A DNA stretch of 5,225 bases from assembly GCA_902768995.1 (NCBI GenBank), contig CACXNN010000092.1:1-5225 (forward strand), read 5' to 3'. The notes beneath the pieces are model-generated. The model was not told the origin of the DNA. It saw only the letters and a program-made list of their open reading frames with translations, and searched no databases. A program made the translations under genes and the position numbers. Positions 1 to 4,827 of the stretch are shown piece after piece (position 1 is the first letter of the stretch; each line of letters begins with the position of its first letter). Source of the stretch: an uncultured Eubacteriales bacterium (lineage in GTDB: Bacteria; Bacillota; Clostridia; Christensenellales; CAG-138).

Positions 1-198
1 GGGGGTCATGGCGAAGAGCTGGTCGATGCTGACGCCGAAGTATACGGCGATCTCGGGGAGCAGCTGCACGTCGGGGATGCTGTTGCCGCACTCCCACTTG
101 CTGACGGTCTGGGCGGTCACGTTCAGGGCCGCCGCCAGGGCTTCCTGAGTGAGGCCCCGATCCTGCCGCAGGCGGCGGATCTCCTTTCCCATTTCCAT
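1..198 (-). CDS. XRE-family HTH transcriptional regulator, N-terminal part (cut by window edge)
   Basis: The 66 visible codons form an almost complete Cro/C1-type helix-turn-helix domain. Residues 6-16 (EIRRLRQDRGL) are the first helix, T17-Q18-EALAAAL begins the HTH, and TAQTVSKWECG (28-38) is the recognition helix. The ending NSIPDVQLLPEIAVYFGVS is the usual continuation. The domain binds DNA as a dimer, so the protein should be a cytoplasmic repressor or activator; its target is unknown. The ATG at 198 is chosen because AAGGAGGA lies 7 nt upstream. An in-frame ATG at 222 would add eight residues but has no good ribosome binding site. Whatever follows the HTH (sensor domain, membrane segments or a short tail) lies outside the window. 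It is codirectional with the operon on its right but separated by a probable terminator, so it is likely its own unit. The domain call is certain; the specific role is not. Confidence 0.93.
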   Translation of the reverse strand, partial: MEMGKEIRRLRQDRGLTQEALAAALNVTAQTVSKWECGNSIPDVQLLPEIAVYFGVSIDQLFAMTP

Positions 199-205
199 TG
201 GTTCG

Positions 206-213
206 TCCTCCTT
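206..213 (-). promoter_or_regulatory. Ribosome binding site of the XRE regulator
   Basis: AAGGAGGA on the minus strand, 7 nt before the ATG at 198. It decides the start: the alternative in-frame ATG at 222 lies upstream of this site and lacks a comparable one. Confidence 0.8.
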
Positions 214-228
214 GGTTTTCATGGCCTC

Positions 229-237
229 AGCATATCA
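229..237 (-). promoter_or_regulatory. Candidate extended -10 promoter of the XRE regulator
   Basis: The minus strand reads TGATATGCT, an extended -10 (TGn plus TATGCT, 4 of 6 to TATAAT). It would start transcription near 222 and give a leader of about 24 nt. The position 17 nt upstream holds no convincing -35 box (TGGTTT), so the call rests on the extended -10 and its location. Confidence 0.38.
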
Positions 238-260
238 GAGCCCGGCGGGAAAAACCAGCG

Positions 261-290
261 ACCGGCGCGGGAGCGAACTCGCGCGGCGGT
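261..290 (-). repeat. GC-rich imperfect hairpin upstream of the XRE gene
   Basis: The arms at 261-269 and 280-290 pair over 4 + 5 bp with a 2-nt bulge and a loop of about 10 nt. Read on the minus strand, a run of five T (plus-strand A at 250-254) follows about 6 nt after the stem. It could be a back-up terminator for the operon to the right, or a chance fold in a GC-rich spacer. The T run is too far from the stem for a textbook terminator. Confidence 0.25.
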
Positions 291-305
291 TGAGCCCTAT
301 ATGCA

Positions 306-331
306 AGAGGGACGTCACGCAACGCCCCTCT
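306..331 (-). terminator. Probable transcription terminator hairpin after the HNH gene
   Basis: On the minus strand AGAGGGGCGT and ACGTCCCTCT form a 10-bp stem (nine Watson-Crick pairs and one G-U) closed by the 6-nt loop TGCGTG. On the plus strand the G-U becomes an A-C mismatch, so the fold favours minus-strand RNA. It begins 20 nt after the HNH stop codon. The following T-tract is poor (TTGCATAT), so termination may be partial or Rho-assisted. It is GC-rich, unlike the HNH gene, and may be the older terminator of the recR operon. Confidence 0.5.
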
Positions 332-1423
332 ATTTCAAGATGTCAACTTAGTCAAGTTATTTTTGCCCCCTTACGCCGATTGCACTTCCAGCATAATGTT
401 TGCAAATTGTCTTCTGTAGTTATTCCGCCTTTAGAAACAGGAATGATATGATCGACTTCCAACAACAAATTAGGTTCCTGAAATGTTGAGTTGCCACACT
501 GTTGACACGTATATTCATCGCGCTCAATAATCATATGCCTAAGTTTGGAGGTCATCAATCTGCGCTGACCTTCAGCACTGTTATGAAATTGGACCGATTC
601 TGATAAATATCGGACAAATCGTTCCATCATTTTTATATCCATCTCAATATCAAACTGTGTTCCTGAATTGCCTCCAGGACTAATATATCTAAATGAGTAT
701 GTAGGGAAATAAAGCTCATCAAAAATGAAATCTTCAAATCCGAGTTCCTTTTCCAGTTTGCGTGGTGATAATACGCGAATTAGCCAAGGAATCTTGTTGT
801 TTATCTTTTTTAGAATATTATTTTTTTTCTGCATCAAACAGTATTTGCCGTCCTCTGCAGCACTAAAATTGTTTATTATCTCTTCAAATTCATCTATCGT
901 TTGTTCATCTGCATGAATGTGAAAGTATTTACAAATATACTTGAATGGTTGTTTTCTTGCATTGTCACATACAACTCGAGAGCAATCATAGATATTTGGC
1001 GCATACTTTGCTGTTCGGAGCATCCGTTTGTTATATTTGTACCGGCTAATATTCTCAAACGATGCTTCCCCATAGTCTGTTTTCTTAACGCGGATAAACG
1101 CATCACGAAGATTCTTGATATGTTGATTGAGTTCGTTACACTCTTTTATATGTTTTGTAATTCTCTTTTTGATTGCAAGAAAAGACGGCCCCGTAAAATA
1201 TAAACGAGGATAGCAAGCCAAAAGAATGACCAGAAGAAGCAAGGTAAGGCCTGCAATAACAGATACAGCGAGAACGTTCGTCGAATGGTATACTGCAACT
1301 GCTATTACAAAAGATGCAATACCGCAAATGAGCCAAACCCACAACTGACTGAATACATCTTTTTTCTCTTTATAATCCACGGCCTTGCTTTGTCACTCCA
1401 TTCTTCATAAACAGAAAACGCAT
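332..1423. other. AT-rich segment inserted between recR and its downstream neighbour
   Basis: Base composition changes abruptly at both ends. The recR coding sequence is GC-rich up to its last few codons, and the segment after its stop is AT-rich as far as about 332, where the GC-rich terminator hairpin begins. The segment holds only the HNH gene and short flanks. I see no transposase, integrase, terminal inverted repeats or convincing target duplication, so how it arrived is unknown. The borders are approximate and judged by eye. Confidence 0.6.
352..1380 (-). CDS. Predicted membrane-anchored HNH endonuclease (342 aa)
   Basis: Two hydrophobic helices at residues 14-33 and 37-57 form a hairpin anchor. 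Lysine-rich flanks (2-8 and 71-77) suggest that both ends face the cytoplasm. Residues 70-215 are charged and mostly helical with no recognised domain. Residues 216-282 hold a distinctive block including FRYISPGGNSG and GQRRLMTSKLR. Residues 283-342 are a classic HNH nuclease: C292-x2-C295 and C330-x2-C333 for zinc, E308-V-D310-H311 for the active site, then N325, N334 and K337. All expected catalytic positions are present, so it should cut DNA. The substrate and trigger are unknown. The start is GTG at 1380: a stop at 1393-1395 blocks any upstream extension, and the next in-frame ATG is codon 183. The site lacks a good ribosome binding site (AAGG only 2 nt away, TGGAG 15 nt away). It lies 43 nt after recR with no terminator between, so it is likely co-transcribed. 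Its AT-rich composition differs sharply from its neighbours and suggests horizontal transfer. A defence role is possible but inferred. Confidence 0.87.
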   Translation of the reverse strand: MDYKEKKDVFSQLWVWLICGIASFVIAVAVYHSTNVLAVSVIAGLTLLLLVILLACYPRLYFTGPSFLAIKKRITKHIKECNELNQHIKNLRDAFIRVKKTDYGEASFENISRYKYNKRMLRTAKYAPNIYDCSRVVCDNARKQPFKYICKYFHIHADEQTIDEFEEIINNFSAAEDGKYCLMQKKNNILKKINNKIPWLIRVLSPRKLEKELGFEDFIFDELYFPTYSFRYISPGGNSGTQFDIEMDIKMMERFVRYLSESVQFHNSAEGQRRLMTSKLRHMIIERDEYTCQQCGNSTFQEPNLLLEVDHIIPVSKGGITTEDNLQTLCWKCNRRKGAKIT

Positions 1424-2017
1424 TTATAAGTTCCTTCTGCCCTCCAACGCCTTGGCCAGGGTGACTTCGTCGGTATACTCGAGATTGCCGCCGATGGGGA
1501 TGCCGTGGGCGATGCGGGAGGCGGTGACGCCCAGGGGCTTCAGCAGCCGGGCGATATAGGAGGCGGTGGCCTCCCCCTCCACGTCCGGGTTGGTGGCCAG
1601 GATGACCTCCTTCACCTGCCCGTCCTTACAGCGCTCCAACAGCTCGTTGATCTTGATGTCCTTGGGGCCGATGCCCTCCATGGGGGACAGGGCGCCGAAG
1701 AGCACGTGATAGCGGCCGTTGAACTCCCGGGTCTTCTCCATGGCGATCACGTCCTTGGGGTCGGACACCACGCAGATCACGTCCGCCCGCCGCCGGGGAT
1801 CGGCGCAGATCTCGCAGAGCTCCCCGTCGGTGTAGGTGCCGCAAATGGGGCAATTGTGGACCTTGGACCGGGCGTCGGTGATGGCCTTGGCCAGTTCCTG
1901 GGCCTGCTCCTCAGGGACGCCTAAAATATGATAGGCCAGCCGGGCCGCCGTCTTGCGCCCGATGCCCGGGAGCCGGCCCAGCTGTACCGTCAGCCGTTCG
2001 ATGGATTCGATGGCCAT
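1424..2017 (-). CDS. recR: Recombination mediator protein RecR
   Basis: RecR works with RecF and RecO to load RecA on single-strand gaps during recombinational repair in the cytoplasm. The 197 residues match the family's usual length of about 200. The order is typical: helix-hairpin-helix LPGIGRKTAARLAYHIL (16-32), four-cysteine zinc finger C56-C59-C68-C71, a Toprim domain from VICVVSDPKDVIAMEKT (80-96, with E94) to ATNPDVEGEATA (141-152), and the C-terminal HGIPIGGNLEYTDEVTL (171-187) and GRR (193-195). The start ATG at 2017 is 3 nt after the ybaB stop. No Shine-Dalgarno sequence is visible before it, so translation probably depends on ribosomes finishing ybaB. It is the third gene of the dnaX-ybaB-recR cluster, an order conserved across many bacteria. 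The gene is intact, with normal GC-rich codon use up to its last few codons. Confidence 0.97.
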   Translation of the reverse strand: MAIESIERLTVQLGRLPGIGRKTAARLAYHILGVPEEQAQELAKAITDARSKVHNCPICGTYTDGELCEICADPRRRADVICVVSDPKDVIAMEKTREFNGRYHVLFGALSPMEGIGPKDIKINELLERCKDGQVKEVILATNPDVEGEATASYIARLLKPLGVTASRIAHGIPIGGNLEYTDEVTLAKALEGRRNL

Positions 2018-2020
2018 AGC

Positions 2021-2359
2021 TTAGAAGCCCAAATTCATGCCGCCGGTGAGCTTGCCCATCTCCTGCTCCACGGTGGTCGCGGCCTCCTTGAGGGCGCTGT
2101 TCACCGCCGAGAGCACCAGGTCCTGAAGCATCTCCACGTCGTCCGGGTCCACGCACTGTGGGTCGATCTCGACAGACAGGACCTCCCGGGCCCCGTTCAC
2201 CGTGACCTTCACCATGCCGCCGCCGGAGGACGCCGAAAACTCCTGGGCGTTGAGCTCCGCCTGTTTCTTCTGCATGTTCTCCTGCATCCGCTGGGCCTGC
2301 TTCATGAGCTGCTGCATGTTGCCCATGCCGCCCATGGGGAATCCGCCGTGCTTTGCCAT
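2021..2359 (-). CDS. ybaB: YbaB/EbfC-family nucleoid-associated DNA-binding protein
   Basis: A small (112 aa) dimeric DNA-binding protein of the YbaB/EbfC family, which coats the nucleoid and is thought to assist chromosome organisation or repair. The N-terminus is glycine- and methionine-rich (GGFPMGGMGNM, 5-15). A helix of Q, K and M residues (16-38) follows, then the family core: SGGGMVKVTVNG (45-56), a strand leading to VEIDP (63-67), and a long C-terminal helix (76-102) with the usual MEML-QDLV and AVNSALKEA pattern. The start ATG at 2359 has GGAGGT 8 nt upstream. It follows dnaX after 34 nt and precedes recR by 3 nt, as in many bacterial genomes. Position and sequence agree fully, so the identification is secure; the exact cellular role of the family is less clear. 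Confidence 0.95.
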   Translation of the reverse strand: MAKHGGFPMGGMGNMQQLMKQAQRMQENMQKKQAELNAQEFSASSGGGMVKVTVNGAREVLSVEIDPQCVDPDDVEMLQDLVLSAVNSALKEAATTVEQEMGKLTGGMNLGF

Positions 2360-2393
2360 ATCAAAATACCTCCGTAAAAAGATTCGTGTCTGT

Positions 2394-4097
2394 TCAGGTG
2401 ATGGTCAGTTTGTCCTTGAAGAGGCCCACCAGGTCCGCCACGTCGCTGTCCCCCTCCCGAAGGAGCAGCTGCACCCCGGGTCGAAGGGCGCTGAGTTCCC
2501 CCTGGATCACGGCCACGCTCCGGGAATTGAGCATCTTCAGCTTCCCCGCGTACTCCGCCGGGAAGGAAACGGTCAGCTGGTCCTCGGTGAGCGAACTGGC
2601 CTGGCCGTAGGCCGCCAGCTGCCGCACGAAGGCGTTCACCTTCTGGACCCGGGCAAGGACCTGCTTCCACAGGGCGTCGGCGTCGCCCGCCGCCGCGGGC
2701 TGGGGGGTGGGCTTAGGCGCTTCCGGTTTCGGCTCCGGCGCTCGCTGGGGCTTGGGCTCCGGCTTCGGCATAGGCGGCGCCATGGGCGCGGGGGCCGCTA
2801 TGGGGGCCTCCGGCGTGGTCCTTGGGGCATCGTAGGCTTCCTCCGGCAGATAGCCCTCCTCCGGAGGCGGTTCGGGCAGGTAATCCTCGTCGTAGGCGGG
2901 GGCCGCCGGCGCGGGGGCCGCAGGGGCCGCCGAAAGGCCGTGCTGCTCCAGCTCCTTTAATTTGTTCTCCAACAAAGCCAGCCGGGCGCTCAGGGCTTCC
3001 ACGCTCCCGTCGTCCACGGGCTGGGCGATCCGCACCAGCACCGTCTCCAGGAGCATCCGGGGCGAGGGGAAGTAGCGCATGTCGTTCTGGGCCCGCATGA
3101 GCTGCTCCATGGCGTAGAGGATGCGGGCGTTGGGGTGCTTCTGGGCCTGCTTCTGGTAGCGGGCCATCCGATCCGCCGTCACCGCCAGCAGGTCCGCGCA
3201 GTCGCCGCAGGCCTTGGCGAGGAGGAGCGCACGCATGTGCCCCGCCAGCTCCCCGGCGAAGACGGCCATGTCCCGGCCCTGGCGCACCACTTGATCGAGG
3301 CTGGTCAGGGCCCCTTTAGCGTCGCCGGAAAGGAGCGTGTCCGCCATGTCGAAGAGGAAGTCCTCGTCCATGATGCCCAGCACGTTCTGCACGTCCCTGG
3401 CCGTGACCTGGCCGCCGCAGAAGGACAGGCACTGATCGAGGAGGGACAAAGCGTCCCGCATGCCGCCGTCCGCCGCCCGGGCGATGATCCTTAGGCCGTC
3501 TGGCTCCACGGAGGCACCGTCCGCCTTCAGAATGTACTGCATGTAGCCGATGATCTCCGGCACCGTCAGCCGATGAAAGTCGAACCGCTGGCAACGGGAG
3601 ATGATGGTGGCCGGGAGCTTTTGTGGCTCCGTGGTGGCCAATATGAACACCACGTGCTCCGGCGGCTCCTCCAGCGTCTTCAACAGCGCGTTGAAGGCGG
3701 AGCCCGAGAGCATGTGGACTTCGTCGATGATGAACACCCGGTATTTTAGCTGCAGGGGGGCGAACTGGGCCTGGGAGATGAGATCGCGGACGTTCTCCAC
3801 GCTGTTGTTGCTGGCGGCGTCGATCTCGATGATGTCCGCGTTCTGCCCGGCGGCCGTGCGGCAGCTGTCGCAGTCGAGACAGGGCTCCCCGTTCTCGGGA
3901 TGGAGACAGTTGATGGCCTTGGCCAGGATCCGGGCCGTGGTGGTCTTGCCCGTGCCCCGGGAGCCGCAGAACAGATAGGCGTGGGACGGTTGCCCCTCCC
4001 GCACCTGGTTCATGAGGATGGTGGTGATATGCTTTTGGCCCGCCATCTGCCCGAATCGCTCGGGCCGGTAGGTCCTGTACAATGCCTGATACGCCAT
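2394..4097 (-). CDS. dnaX: DNA polymerase III subunit gamma/tau (clamp-loader ATPase)
   Basis: DnaX is the motor of the clamp loader that opens the sliding clamp and, through its C-terminal part, couples the replicase at the fork. The AAA+ signatures are complete: Walker A GSRGTGKTT (45-53), zinc cysteines C64, C73, C76 and C79, Walker B VFIIDEVHML (121-130), sensor 1 ATTEPQKLP (154-162) with SRC (167-169), and sensor 2 GGMRDALSLLDQ (211-222). The clamp-loader collar follows to about residue 360, then a short coiled coil (364-386) and a Pro/Ala/Glu-rich linker (388-470) with two YLPE units. The C-terminal domain (471-560) resembles that of Firmicute tau proteins. At 567 aa it is a normal full-length tau. 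I saw no A-AAA-AAG-type frameshift signal, so a separate gamma form made as in E. coli is not supported. ATG at 4097 has AGGAGG 5 nt upstream, which fixes the start. It heads the ybaB-recR operon. Confidence 0.98.
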   Translation of the reverse strand: MAYQALYRTYRPERFGQMAGQKHITTILMNQVREGQPSHAYLFCGSRGTGKTTTARILAKAINCLHPENGEPCLDCDSCRTAAGQNADIIEIDAASNNSVENVRDLISQAQFAPLQLKYRVFIIDEVHMLSGSAFNALLKTLEEPPEHVVFILATTEPQKLPATIISRCQRFDFHRLTVPEIIGYMQYILKADGASVEPDGLRIIARAADGGMRDALSLLDQCLSFCGGQVTARDVQNVLGIMDEDFLFDMADTLLSGDAKGALTSLDQVVRQGRDMAVFAGELAGHMRALLLAKACGDCADLLAVTADRMARYQKQAQKHPNARILYAMEQLMRAQNDMRYFPSPRMLLETVLVRIAQPVDDGSVEALSARLALLENKLKELEQHGLSAAPAAPAPAAPAYDEDYLPEPPPEEGYLPEEAYDAPRTTPEAPIAAPAPMAPPMPKPEPKPQRAPEPKPEAPKPTPQPAAAGDADALWKQVLARVQKVNAFVRQLAAYGQASSLTEDQLTVSFPAEYAGKLKMLNSRSVAVIQGELSALRPGVQLLLREGDSDVADLVGLFKDKLTIT

Positions 4098-4098
4098 A

Positions 4099-4138
4099 CG
4101 CGCCTCCTATCCAATCAGTATAGCACAACCGAGGCGCG
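4099..4138. repeat. Perfect 8-bp inverted repeat around the dnaX promoter and RBS
   Basis: CGCGCCTC at 4099-4106 and GAGGCGCG at 4131-4138 are exact reverse complements, 24 nt apart. The downstream arm covers four of six bases of the dnaX ribosome binding site. The upstream arm lies in the promoter spacer. It may be an operator or an RNA hairpin that forms only in read-through transcripts. A chance match in a GC-rich spacer is possible. Confidence 0.5.
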
Positions 4139-4145
4139 GTGGCTA
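4117..4145 (-). promoter_or_regulatory. Promoter of the dnaX-ybaB-recR operon
   Basis: The minus strand has an extended -10, TGC-TATACT (hexamer at 4117-4122, 5 of 6), with TAGCCA (4140-4145, 4 of 6 to TTGACA) 17 nt upstream. The start would fall near 4110, giving a very short leader of about 13 nt that is little more than the ribosome binding site. It lies in the 75-nt gap after yfcE. Confidence 0.6.
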
Positions 4146-4172
4146 CTTTTTCTTTTCACGGAAACGCGGGTG

Positions 4173-4715
4173 CTATATCGTAAATTGCCTATACGTCTCC
4201 CCGTCCAGGGTCTTCCAGAGGAAGACGCCGTCCTCCAGGGTCATATAGCCGTGGGGGGAGTTTTCCTTGGGGATGGCCAGGGAGCCCGGGTTCAGATAGG
4301 TGACCCCGTCCCGTTCTTCGCAGGCGGGCACGTGGGTGTGGCCGTGGAGGAGGATGTCCCCCTCGTGGAGGGGCGGGAGATGGTCCAGGTTGAAGAGGTG
4401 GCCGTGGGTCACGAAAATCAGCCGCTTCCCTTCGGCCAGCAGGGCGTAGTCCGCCCAGATGGGGAATTGGAGCACAACTTGGTCGATGTCCGCGTCGCAG
4501 TTTCCCCGGACGGCCAGGATGTCCCCCTGCCGCCCGTTCAAGAGCGCCGTCACCGCCTTGGGGTCGTACTCCCTGGGGAGATCGTTCCGGGGCCCGTGGT
4601 AGAGGAGGTCCCCCAAAAGCAGGAGCCGGTCCGCCCCCTCCCGGTCGAAAGCGTCCAGCAGCGCCCGACAGTAGTAGGCCGACCCGTGCAGGTCCGACGC
4701 GATGAGCCATTTCAT
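4173..4715 (-). CDS. yfcE: YfcE-family metal-dependent phosphodiesterase
   Basis: A calcineurin-like metallophosphoesterase of the YfcE type. E. coli YfcE is a manganese-dependent phosphodiesterase active on artificial substrates such as bis-pNPP; its natural substrate is not settled. All metal-site motifs are present: SDLHG (D8, H10), LGDLLYHGPRNDLP (35-47, D36), VRGNCD (69-74, N72), THGH (103-106) and GHTH (125-128). The YfcE-specific blocks HGPRN-x-LP, FPI (84-86) and NPGS (142-145) also fit, and 180 aa matches the usual length of about 184. No signal peptide or membrane segment is visible, so it is cytoplasmic. The start ATG at 4715 has AAGGAG 8 nt upstream. It has its own promoter in the divergent region shared with the PNPOx gene. 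The 75-nt gap to dnaX has no clear terminator, so some read-through into dnaX is likely. Confidence 0.95.
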   Translation of the reverse strand: MKWLIASDLHGSAYYCRALLDAFDREGADRLLLLGDLLYHGPRNDLPREYDPKAVTALLNGRQGDILAVRGNCDADIDQVVLQFPIWADYALLAEGKRLIFVTHGHLFNLDHLPPLHEGDILLHGHTHVPACEERDGVTYLNPGSLAIPKENSPHGYMTLEDGVFLWKTLDGETYRQFTI

Positions 4716-4734
4716 AAGCCGTTCTCCTTGTGTA

Positions 4735-4755
4735 TTGATAGAATGAGTATATCAA
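4735..4755. repeat. Inverted repeat over the yfcE transcription start
   Basis: TTGATA (4735-4740) and TATCAA (4750-4755) are exact reverse complements with a 9-nt gap. Together they overlie the -10 box and the predicted start of yfcE. This is a plausible repressor operator, but six-base arms in an AT-rich spacer can occur by chance. Confidence 0.3.
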
Positions 4756-4774
4756 AGGTTGCCCCGCTTGACAA
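4746..4774 (-). promoter_or_regulatory. Promoter of yfcE
   Basis: The minus strand has TTGTCA (4769-4774, 5 of 6 to the -35 consensus), a 17-nt spacer, then TATACT (4746-4751, 5 of 6). A TGA directly before the -10 makes it an extended -10. The predicted start near 4739 leaves a leader of about 24 nt. Its -35 box overlaps that of the opposing promoter. Confidence 0.78.
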
Positions 4775-4796
4775 TTCCGATCCGCGTATTTATTCT
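4768..4796 (+). promoter_or_regulatory. Promoter of the PNPOx-family gene
   Basis: A perfect -35 TTGACA (4768-4773), a 17-nt spacer, then TATTCT (4791-4796, 4 of 6 with the key T, A and final T). The start is predicted near 4803, leaving a leader of about 25 nt that carries AAGGAGG. Confidence 0.75.
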
Positions 4797-4827
4797 GAAA
4801 GGGAAAGAACACAAGGAGGAAACGGAT

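Noticed and set aside
149..451. Plus-strand 100-codon frame crossing the XRE start and the HNH end
   Set aside because: It spans a composition change, overlaps two real genes on the other strand, and shows no domain or ribosome binding site.
332..1423. Insertion sequence or homing element carrying the HNH gene
   Set aside because: No terminal inverted repeats, clear target duplication, transposase, intron or intein structure is visible; recR is uninterrupted, so a specific mobile class cannot be claimed.
1505..1924. 139-codon plus-strand frame opposite recR
   Set aside because: Antisense to an intact recR and composed of Gly/Val/Leu/His repeats as expected from reverse-reading GC-rich codons.
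2202..2960. Long plus-strand open frame (252 codons) opposite ybaB and dnaX
   Set aside because: It lies wholly antisense to two certain genes, its product is Arg/Gly/Leu-rich low-complexity sequence typical of GC-rich antisense frames, and it has no ribosome binding site.
2394..4097. Programmed -1 frameshift in dnaX producing a separate gamma subunit
   Set aside because: No A-AAA-AAG-type heptamer was found in the coding strand; the gene reads straight through to a full-length tau.
3316..4128. 270-codon minus-strand frame overlapping dnaX in another frame
   Set aside because: It is a shadow of dnaX: the translation is rich in Arg, His, Gly and Pro with no domain, while the dnaX frame has all AAA+ motifs.
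4098..4172. SRP RNA or tRNA gene upstream of dnaX, as found in some Firmicutes
   Set aside because: The gap is only 75 nt, filled by the promoter and inverted repeat; it has none of the SRP RNA or tRNA hallmarks.
4189..4812. 207-codon minus-strand frame overlapping yfcE
   Set aside because: Out-of-frame shadow with a Pro/Arg/Gly-rich product; the yfcE frame carries every metal-binding motif and the ribosome binding site.
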